From Pseudomonas sp. Ant30-3 (GTDB lineage Bacteria; Pseudomonadota; Gammaproteobacteria; Pseudomonadales; Pseudomonadaceae): a DNA stretch of 64,000 nucleotides. Numbering within the stretch: position 1 is the stretch's first letter; every line of letters begins with the position of its first letter. The notes under the pieces are model-generated. The model searched no databases and was not told the DNA's origin. It saw only the letters and a program-made list of their open reading frames with translations. Made by a program: the position numbers and the translations under genes. Of this stretch, positions 57,334-64,000 are shown piece by piece. The stretch spans positions 62,001-126,000 of the forward strand of contig NZ_JMCL01000030.1 of the NCBI RefSeq assembly GCF_000690905.1, written 5' to 3'.

Positions 57334-59240
57334 GTAGGAATGGCAGTCACCTGCCACCCCCCCGCACAGATCCGTACGTGCAGAATTACCGCATACGGCT
57401 CCTGCCTTGGGTTTTGACGCCGAAGCGGGTTATGGGATACGGGTGCATAGTTAGCTCGCGTGGATAGGGTATGAACAACCGGGCTAGCGCAATCATGCGC
57501 TCCCAATTCAACCGGTGCCGCTGACTTCGTCGTTTAAGAGCATGCCTCCACGCCCTGATAATTTCACGGCGAAAAGCATCCAACCGCCGCGTATTGCCGG
57601 GGACATGGTAATAATTGCAATACCCTCTAAACAACCGACTCAGCCACTGACCAATCACTGGGACTGGCTCGTGCCTGCGCTTGTGAAGTTGCACTCGGAT
57701 TTCCTTGAGCGTTGCCCTCATACGTTTGCCGATAGTTACGCGTCCAACCTCGAACTTCCCGTTCTTGGCCTGACTACAGAAATGCGTGAACCCAAGGAAA
57801 TCGAATGTTTCGGGTTTTCCTTCCCCTCTCTTCTTACGATCCTCCACCGCGAACCGGCCAAACCGTAGCAAACGTGTTTTCTCTGGGTGTAGAGTCAGGT
57901 TGAATTGAGCGAGTCGAACTTCCAACGCATGGCGAAAACTCCGTGCATCTTCAGGCTTTTCAAACCCAAATACACTGTCGTCTGCGTACCGCACGGCAAT
58001 CATTTCGCCTTGTGCCGTACGCCCACGCCATTGTCTTACCCATAAATCCATCACGTAGTGCAGGTAAATATTGGCTAGCAGTGGTGAAACGGGCGCACCT
58101 TGTGGTGTGCCTTGCTTCGCAGGAATTCGTTTTCCGTTTTCGAGAACACCTGTACGTAGCCATCGAGCTATTAGCGCTAACACACGCCTATCCGCGATTC
58201 GGTGTTGCAGGAAGCACATCATCCACTCATGGTCGATGGTGTCAAAGAACGCACGTATATCGACGTCCAATATCCACCGTACCAGTGTTTTCTGTATTCC
58301 CACCGACAGAGCGTCCAATGCATCATGTTGCCCTCGACCAGGGCGAAACCCATACGAAAGTCCGAGAAAGTTCTGCTCATAAATCGCATTGAGCACTTGT
58401 ACGATTGCTGCCTGGACGATCTTGTCTTCCAAGGCAGTTACGCCCAGCGGCCGCTCGCTACCGTCTGCCTTTGGGATGTACACCCGCCGAACAGGTTTGG
58501 CTCGATAGCGACCACTGTGCACGTTGGCGTGCAGGGCTTTCAGCTTTATGAGAAGGTCTTGCTCGTACTCTCGCCACGACAGGCCATCCACACCACTGGC
58601 CGCATCTCGCTTGAGGTGTAGAAACTCTCGCGCAATAGCTCGACCGTTACGTGGTGCAGCAGGCTCGTGAACTTGACCCGGCGATCCCGCCGGGCTGCTT
58701 GACGTACAGCGAGCAACCCTGACAACACATTTGTCCGGCTCTGAGTCCGGGATGCGGAAGGCTGTTCACTGTTCCCCTTGGCTAACTCCCTTTCCTCCAT
58801 TACCTCCGCCGAGCCAAGCTCATTGTTCGGCAACTTCTCAGGTACTACGGAGTTATCCGACTTCTCATGCGCGTAGACGGCAGACATTTGGCTTGTGGCC
58901 TCTTCTGCCCCGTCTGGTGTGTCATGACCAGACACGAATGAGATCTCCCAGCTTCCGTACAGTTGACTTCCCAGCATGCTCAGGGTCTACGACCGCGCAG
59001 GGCGTGATACATGACTTGCGATTATCGTCATGCACACCGTGGCCTTCCGCTTCGCATAACAGCGTCGGCGCCCCAAACTGATGATTTCGCGGCTCAATGG
59101 CTGGCCTGCTAGTTTCCCCTGCCAACGCTTCGCCATACACCTCGCGGTGCATAGCGCATGACTCGGGGTCGAGGTGTTTCGCCATAACTTCTCTCGTAGG
59201 GACTTTCACCCTTTATCAACTGCCAGCTTGGCTGGCGCAC
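57334..59240 (-). ncRNA. Group II intron (ribozyme boundaries)
   Basis: 5' end at 59240: GTGCGCCAGCCAAGCTGGC, with GGGTGAAAGTCCC shortly after, as in bacterial group II introns. 3' part: domain V GAGCCGTATGCGG, then GTACGGATC (about 57372-57404), followed by a domain VI hairpin GGTGGCAG / CTGCCATTCC ending in TAC near 57334. Length 1.9 kb with the maturase gene inside. Flanks do not belong to one gene: IS66 DNA on the 5' side, a TetR fragment on the 3' side. Confidence 0.8.
57386..58977 (-). pseudogene. ltrA: Group II intron reverse transcriptase/maturase (LtrA-like), frameshifted
   Basis: C-terminal 400 residues (58591-57386) hold the RT domain with VRRVYIPKADGSERPLGV, GTPQGAPVSPLLANIYL, the YADD active site (AVRYADDSVFGF) and domain X (GYCNYYHVPGN). 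The N-terminal part lies in another frame (SRTNVLSGLLAVRQAARRD, LLHHVTVELLRESFYT). Losing one C at about 58615 explains it: TLKRDAASGVDGLSWREYE is restored with one more base. Start is at 58977 or 58887. Confidence 0.82.
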
Positions 59241-59505
59241 TAAGCGCTCCATAAACCCCACATTCAAAGTCACCACCTGATCCCCGATGCTGTGCTCCCG
59301 ATTCTTTTCCGGAGCCCGCACCTCATGATGCGTCCCGACGCCAAAGTCGAAAAAGTCTATCTCTACCCCAAAACCGTCGACTTCCGAAAACCCATCGACG
59401 GCCTCGCGGCTCTGGTCGAACTGGATATCAAGGTCGCGGTGTTTGACCTGGTACTTTTCGTCTTCCTCAACAAGCCTCGAAACCGAGTGAAGATTTTATA
59501 TTGGG
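59241..59505 (+). mobile_element. IS66 remnant with interrupted tnpB
   Basis: From ATG 59325 or 59328: MRPDAKVEKVYLYPKTVDFR, then KPIDGLAALVELDIKVAVFD and NKPRNRVKILYW, the IS66 TnpB (Orf2) N-terminal 60 residues. At 59505 tnpB similarity stops within the TGG-G codons and GTGTGTCACG begins. The upstream 80 bases are non-coding here and are cut by the minus-strand group II intron. Confidence 0.75.
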
Positions 59506-59572
59506 GTGTGTCACGAACGCTGGCGTAAGCCAGCGATGCTGTATCAAAGATGGGGGCAGTCCAGTGGAGCTT
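59506..59572 (+). ncRNA. Second group II intron-like 5' remnant in tnpB
   Basis: Starts GTGTG, the group II 5' consensus, then CACGAACGCTGGCG and AGCGATGCTGTATC, shared with 29966-30020. The insertion point in tnpB is the same codon as in the 29.9-kb copy. Only ~60 bases survive before unrelated DNA. Confidence 0.45.
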
Positions 59573-59971
59573 GGAGAGTGTCTAGAAAAACCGGGACTAT
59601 TCAGTACAGATTGTCGATCGCATAGGCTTGTTGGAAGCTTCCTTGATTGGCTGTAGGTGGAACTCGGTAGCGCAGCATGGAATAATTTTTCCCTAGGCTG
59701 TTGACAGACCTACCGAACAAGTCCAGAATTGCGTCCATTCCTGAGATAGGAAGGCGGAAAATATTTTGTTAATCAAATGGTTAGAGGCTGGGTTCTAGTT
59801 CCGTTTCCCGCTCCAGGATTCAGAAAAAAGCCACTCAGATGAGTGGCTTTTTTTCGTCTGGAGTTTCCCGCTGTCAGTGTTTGTGTTGGGTGCAGGTTGT
59901 TGCTTTCGGTAGGCCTGGCCCTGAAATCGGGCTAAGCCTATTGGCAGCTACAGATACGTGCGGAAGTGGAA
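59573..59971. other. Intergenic region with a terminator
   Basis: About 400 bases with no gene seen apart from the strong terminator at 59824-59854. Some of it may be island-edge sequence. Confidence 0.4.
59824..59854. terminator. Strong bidirectional terminator
   Basis: AAAAAAGCCACTC, loop AGAT, GAGTGGCTTTTTTT: a 12-bp stem with A and T tracts on both sides. It lies 118 bases past the decarboxylase stop and would end the siderophore operon on the minus strand. Confidence 0.88.
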
Positions 59972-61156
59972 TCAGCCCTCGATGAAAACCTTCAGCGGTG
60001 GTTCGTGCATCAGGAAGTTCTGGTGCGAGATGTTCCAGGCATAGGCGCCCGCGAGAGTGAATACCAGCAGGTCACCAATTGCTAACTGCGGCACCGGTTG
60101 TTGCCTGGCGAGGACGTCCTTGGGCGTACACAACTGACCCACCAGCGTTACGAGCTGGTCGCTGATTTGCGCCGGCTGCGAGCCTCGCAGTACCGTGAAC
60201 GGATGGTCGTGGCCTTGTGCCGCAGGCGTGCGGAAGTGGTGAGTACCGCCGCGTCCGATGGCAAAAAACTCACCATGGCTGCTTTTGATGTCCAGCACCT
60301 GCATGAGGTAATAGCCACAGGCAGCGCTGATGAAGCGGCCGATCTCGAAACGTATGCGGGTCGCGCCCATGTCATACTCGTCGATCAAGCCCTTCAGGCC
60401 CTGACAGAACGATGGCCAGTCGAATGACCTCGCCGCATCCTGATAGTTGATACCCATTCCTCCGCCAACATTCAGCAGCGGTAGTTGCAGGTCGTGGTCG
60501 GTGCACAGCTGACGGAAGGTCAAAAAGTAGCTGCGAATCAATTCAAGGTGCGCGTTGACATCCAGCTGGTGCGACAGCAGATGAAAGTGCAGCCCCTTGA
60601 GCTCCAGCGACGGCTCTTCGCGCAGCAATTGCAGGGCGTTTGCCAGACCTTCTTCATCCAGACCGAACGGCGTGGGTTTGCCGCCCATGACCAATCGACT
60701 CTGCGGTGCCTGAGCCAGCTTCAGATTCAATCGCAGCATTACCGGAGCCCGCACACCGCGTTCGTGGGCGATGCGCGCCAGACTTCGCAGTTCGGTCACG
60801 CTCTCCACGTGAAATGCTGAAATCCGGTACTGCATCGCGATGTCCAGTTCGCGATCGAGCTTGCCGGGGCCACCAAAAATCAGCGGCTGGTCGGGGCACT
60901 GCTCATGCAGCCATGTCAGTTCGCCGCCCGAGGCCGCCTCGAAACCGTCCACCCACGGCGCCAGGGTCTTCAGCACCATGGCCTCCGGGTTAGCCTTGGC
61001 GGCGTAGAACAGTTCGCAGTTTTCCGGCAGCACCTGACGCATTGCCTTTACATGACGTTCAAGGGCCGGCAGATCGTAGACGTACGCGCACAATGGCGCG
61101 TCGTGTTCGGCCTTGAGCTGCTCGATGCGGCGGGTGACGGAGGCAGGAAGACTCAT
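59972..61156 (-). CDS. PLP-dependent decarboxylase of siderophore synthesis (AcsE/SfaC-like)
   Basis: 394 residues of the fold type III (diaminopimelate/ornithine decarboxylase-like) family. Lys54 in LFYAAKANPEAM is the PLP-binding residue; HLLSHQLD, LNVGGGMG, GRFISAACGYYLMQVLDIK and GAYAWNISHQNFL are further family motifs. Such enzymes make diamine or amino-acid building blocks, or decarboxylate intermediates, for citrate-type siderophores (achromobactin, staphyloferrin). ATGA overlap with the synthetase gene makes the link strong. Exact product unknown. Confidence 0.85.
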   Translation of the reverse strand: MSLPASVTRRIEQLKAEHDAPLCAYVYDLPALERHVKAMRQVLPENCELFYAAKANPEAMVLKTLAPWVDGFEAASGGELTWLHEQCPDQPLIFGGPGKLDRELDIAMQYRISAFHVESVTELRSLARIAHERGVRAPVMLRLNLKLAQAPQSRLVMGGKPTPFGLDEEGLANALQLLREEPSLELKGLHFHLLSHQLDVNAHLELIRSYFLTFRQLCTDHDLQLPLLNVGGGMGINYQDAARSFDWPSFCQGLKGLIDEYDMGATRIRFEIGRFISAACGYYLMQVLDIKSSHGEFFAIGRGGTHHFRTPAAQGHDHPFTVLRGSQPAQISDQLVTLVGQLCTPKDVLARQQPVPQLAIGDLLVFTLAGAYAWNISHQNFLMHEPPLKVFIEG

Positions 61157-62928
61157 GCGCGTTTCCTCTTTTCAGTGATCGTCAGCGGACTGGGCAGTGA
61201 GGTGTAACCGGCCTCTCGGTCGGCGCGCATCATCAGGCGCGTCATGAAGTTTTCTTTGCTCGGGAAAGGCGCGCCGGCGCACAACTCCCGCAGTTCTGTG
61301 GGATGGCCGAGAAGCGCGGATTGCGCGTGCAGCAGGTCGCCGATTCGCGCCCATAGCTGTTGTTCCAGCACGTCGCTGCCGTTGGCCAGGTGGAAAATCG
61401 CTTCGCCGAGATTGTTCACCAGTGCGCAGTAACCGACTCGCTGCCACGCCTTGTCCGCGCTGTAGTACACCGAGCTGCGAGTACGTTCATCCAGCGCACT
61501 CAGACGTTCGGCGGGCCAGATTTCAGGGACCAGCTTGGTGCCTTCCAGATCGCGAATCCAGATGTGGTCAGGCAATCCGTCTTCACTGAAACCAATCACC
61601 GTATTCTGCAGATGCGGCTCCAGCACTACGCCTTGGCGGAACAGGCAATACAGCACACCTGCGAGCATCTGGCTGGCGTAGGCATCCAGCCAGTTCAGCG
61701 TGGCTTGCTCAATGGTCAAACCCACCTTTTTGGCGTAGCGCCGCACCTGTTGGCGGCACACGCTGCGACCTTGGTTATCCCAAGTGAACAACGCCATTGC
61801 CACTTGCGGCTGGTACCGCTCGCAGTCGGCGACGGAAATGTTTTCCCGGTAAACGATACCGAAGCATTCGGTGACTTCGCGGGACTCTTCGAGCGTACCC
61901 AGGGCGCTGAGGTCCAGGCTGGTAGCGCTTGGCTCGGACATCAACATGAAGCCCGGTTGTTGTGTCGCCAACTCGCTCATGATCGGGCCGAGCAGACGAG
62001 TGAGGGCGACGGCGCTGTCCAGTTCATACCAGGCGTTCTTGCGTACGCAGTTGGTCAGACGCACATGCATCGAGAACTTCATGAAATAGGCCATCTGCGG
62101 ATGGTAGAGCGTGCGCACCGACGACGTCGGGTACATGGCCTGACCGAGGGGGCCGAGGTATTCGATCAAACCCTGTTGTTGCGCACGCTGTACCAACGGG
62201 TCGGCCAGCACCCGGGCGACTTCCCAGGGGTGGCACGGGTAGGCGTCTTCGCGTCCCGACAGTTGGCGCAGAGTACTGCGCGGATCTTCGCCCTGATGAC
62301 GAATAAGCGTGGGGTCGACCTTGAACCAGTGCAGCTGAAAGTGCGCACCGACTTCCGGCGAGCACGCCAGCAGGTCGTCATGGGAGACGCCTTCGCGACT
62401 TTTCGGTGTCGGATGCAGGGCGTGTCCCCACAGCTGATGCTGCTCGGAGGCCAGCAGGCTGTTGGCCGCGTCGTTGGCCGGGCGTGAATGACGCAAAAAG
62501 GTGCTAGTAACCTGCAGGCTGTTGGCGACCTGTTGCAGCATCTCGCCGACGCGGTCGGCACCACTCAACGGTGTACAGAGCAGGCGCGCCAGTTCGAGGG
62601 CTTTCAACGGGCGCCAGCTCTGGTTGCTGCCTTTGAAATAGGGCGCGCTGGTGTAATGGCAGCGACCCAGAAGGCTGGCGCGATCAATGCGTATGACCAA
62701 CCGGCCAGCAGGCAGGCGAATGCTGATGCGACGGCCGTTGACCTGGCGCAGGCTCATCGGCAGATCCTGCGCCTGATAGTTCAGGTTCGCCTCGTTGCGT
62801 GGCAATGCATACTCGCGCAAATAGCAATTGAGCAGGCACTCGATGGCATGTCGCTGGGCTTCGCCATCGAGGGCGTTATCGTGCAGCGATACGGGGTTCA
62901 ACGATGCAGTGTTCATAACGAGCGTCAT
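61153..62928 (-). CDS. IucA/IucC-family siderophore synthetase
   Basis: 591 residues from ATG 62928 (MTLVMNTASLN); upstream in-frame codons are the MFS gene in another frame. NIS synthetase features: CHPWEVARVL, YPTSSVRTLYHPQMAYFMKFSMHVRLTNCVRKN (ATP/carboxylate site) and the FhuF-like C-terminal domain (EPHLQNTVIGFSEDGLPDHIWIRDLEGT). It condenses a carboxylate such as citrate with an amine. Coupled to the MFS stop and to the decarboxylase start by ATGA overlaps. Confidence 0.9.
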   Translation of the reverse strand: MTLVMNTASLNPVSLHDNALDGEAQRHAIECLLNCYLREYALPRNEANLNYQAQDLPMSLRQVNGRRISIRLPAGRLVIRIDRASLLGRCHYTSAPYFKGSNQSWRPLKALELARLLCTPLSGADRVGEMLQQVANSLQVTSTFLRHSRPANDAANSLLASEQHQLWGHALHPTPKSREGVSHDDLLACSPEVGAHFQLHWFKVDPTLIRHQGEDPRSTLRQLSGREDAYPCHPWEVARVLADPLVQRAQQQGLIEYLGPLGQAMYPTSSVRTLYHPQMAYFMKFSMHVRLTNCVRKNAWYELDSAVALTRLLGPIMSELATQQPGFMLMSEPSATSLDLSALGTLEESREVTECFGIVYRENISVADCERYQPQVAMALFTWDNQGRSVCRQQVRRYAKKVGLTIEQATLNWLDAYASQMLAGVLYCLFRQGVVLEPHLQNTVIGFSEDGLPDHIWIRDLEGTKLVPEIWPAERLSALDERTRSSVYYSADKAWQRVGYCALVNNLGEAIFHLANGSDVLEQQLWARIGDLLHAQSALLGHPTELRELCAGAPFPSKENFMTRLMMRADREAGYTSLPSPLTITEKRKRA

Positions 62929-64000
62929 GCCGGAATCTCCCGGGAGGTCATCAATAGAGGGCGCGCGAGCACCATGGCCGTCATGGCGGCCAGGCACGCA
63001 ATAAGGAAGGGGGACGCGATGCCGCAGGTTTGACTGACCAGTGCGGCGGCGGCACCCGCAGCGGTACCGGCCCATTTGCCACTGGAGTCGAACCAGCCGA
63101 ACAATCGACCGGCGCTGCCTGTTCGGCTGCGCTGGCTGAGGCAGCGGTGCAGCCCGACAAAACTGAGCAGCATGCCGGCCCCGCTGATCAGACGCAGAAT
63201 AAACAGCAGCTCGGCCTGCACGCTCCAGAATTGCAGCGCGTTACTGATTGCGAGCAACGCCAGCCCCGGCAACAGCAGGTTGCTCTGCTGTCTCTGTACC
63301 CAAGGCAGGGCCAGCAGGTAAACCAGGTGCGGCAGGCTGTAGAGCATGCCGATCACGGCATCGCTGCCAATTCCCAGTTGCTCGCCGAAAGGCATGAAGT
63401 AGGGAAAGGTGACGACCATCGCGAAGCTGAACAGAAACTGCACGGCCAGCAGCCGTGGCATGTCTTGCGGCAGTTCGCCCAATGCCTCGGCTTTTTTACT
63501 GCCCAAGACATGCCTGGGGGCATCCTTGGGCAACGGCAGGATGAGTACGAAGGCCAGCAGGGGTAACCAGGCCAGATAGCGATACAGGCTCAACCCCATG
63601 CCTTGAGCAGTCAGCAGCCCCAGCAGAATCGGGCCACTGATCATCGCCAGGCGCGCCGAATACTGTGTCCAGTTCAGGGCGCGGGATAAATCGCCGCCCT
63701 TGAACTGGGTCGACAGGTAGGCATTGGATGCCGCCATCGCGCCGCCGAAGGTGCCCTGGATGATCAAGGCCAGGACGAATACCGTCAGATTGGGGCTGAA
63801 GCCTGCCAGCAGAAAACCCGCGAACAATCCGGCATGAGCACGCAGCAACGACAAGCGACAGCCGTTGCGATCGGCCCAGCGTCCCCAGATCGGCGCCGCC
63901 AGTGCGGTGCATAGCGTCGGCAACACGAACAGCACTCCCATGGCCCACCCTGGCGTGTCAGGTGCGAGGTCAGCGAGGATGCGCGGCAGGTACAGTGGAA
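62925..64000 (-). CDS. MFS transporter, siderophore export (5' end outside window)
   Basis: The frame is open to the window end (PLYLPRILADLAPDTPGWAM precedes an internal Met at 63941), so the start is missing. About 12 helices of an MFS permease are expected; the visible part has the loop-2/3 motif GRWADRNGCRLSLLRAHAG and ends TSREIPA. It is the first visible gene of the siderophore operon and probably exports the product, as the MFS genes of achromobactin/staphyloferrin loci do. Confidence 0.83.
   Translation of the reverse strand, partial: PLYLPRILADLAPDTPGWAMGVLFVLPTLCTALAAPIWGRWADRNGCRLSLLRAHAGLFAGFLLAGFSPNLTVFVLALIIQGTFGGAMAASNAYLSTQFKGGDLSRALNWTQYSARLAMISGPILLGLLTAQGMGLSLYRYLAWLPLLAFVLILPLPKDAPRHVLGSKKAEALGELPQDMPRLLAVQFLFSFAMVVTFPYFMPFGEQLGIGSDAVIGMLYSLPHLVYLLALPWVQRQQSNLLLPGLALLAISNALQFWSVQAELLFILRLISGAGMLLSFVGLHRCLSQRSRTGSAGRLFGWFDSSGKWAGTAAGAAAALVSQTCGIASPFLIACLAAMTAMVLARPLLMTSREIPA

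Noticed and set aside
59760..59820. Possible degenerate tRNA 3' end (GGGTTCTAGTTCC, then CCCGCTCCA) before the terminator
   Set aside because: No acceptor or anticodon arm could be paired upstream, and the T-loop sequence departs from GTTCRA.
61360..62487. A 375-codon plus-strand frame opposite the siderophore synthetase
   Set aside because: Antisense frame; the minus-strand synthetase has clear family motifs and overlapping operon neighbours.

Overview
The window looks like a chromosomal accessory region, or several merged islands, of a Pseudomonas of the fluorescens/putida group. The evidence is a complete 4-hydroxyacetophenone gene set in the order described for P. fluorescens ACB (hapCDEFGHIBA), a solvent efflux operon with two regulators laid out like ttgGHI/ttgVW of P. 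putida DOT-T1E, and a maintenance module typical of pseudomonad integrative elements (PFGI-1 type: ParA, ParB, DUF2857, STY4528-type replication protein, TIGR03761, DUF3158, SSB). No rRNA, tRNA or CRISPR array was seen.

Layout. 1-763 is the end of an IclR regulator. 0.9-11.7 kb, all on the minus strand, is half of an integrative element: AlpA, ParA (frameshifted), a small protein, ParB, DUF2857, replication protein, an array of four palindromes spaced exactly 100 bp apart, TIGR03761, DUF3158 and SSB. It ends in an unfamiliar operon of a GHKL ATPase (frameshifted), a tyrosine recombinase and a 111-residue protein. No topoisomerase, relaxase or type IV secretion genes are present. 12-16.8 kb holds a LysR gene, a wrecked HlyD fragment with a heptanucleotide tandem repeat, a truncated IS1182-type transposase and a frameshifted porin. 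17.1-25.8 kb is the intact hap operon behind two matching inverted-repeat operators, followed by a LysR gene.

26.9-32.4 kb holds a LysR fragment, a dead efflux outer-membrane gene with a divergent TetR regulator, an IS66 tnpB scrap joined to a group II intron-like remnant, and a HlyD/DUF2955 export pair with a frameshift in a run of seven G. 33-41.4 kb carries envelope genes: a phospholipase D-like lipoprotein, an MscS channel and a pqiAABC operon. 41.5-46.6 kb holds a TetR gene, IS630 and MFS fragments, a GH3 beta-glucosidase of foreign look, and fragments of a cytochrome c and of a toxin-antitoxin pair. 46.6-54.0 kb is the efflux operon with divergent ttgV and ttgW. 54.0-59.9 kb is a graveyard: an IS1182-type element with perfect ends and a CTAG duplication, broken LuxR, monooxygenase and TetR pieces, a group II intron with a frameshifted maturase, and an IS66 tnpB interrupted at the same codon as the 29.9-kb copy. 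60-64 kb is a carboxylate-siderophore operon (MFS, IucA/IucC synthetase, PLP decarboxylase), cut by the window end.

How it works together. The hap enzymes convert 4-hydroxyacetophenone through 4-hydroxyphenyl acetate and hydroquinone to beta-ketoadipate. The Ttg-type pump, Pqi system, MscS channel and HlyD/DUF2955 pair fit protection of the envelope against aromatic compounds (inference). Many genes carry single-base indels in short homopolymers, so real decay and assembly error must be separated before the frameshifts are interpreted.
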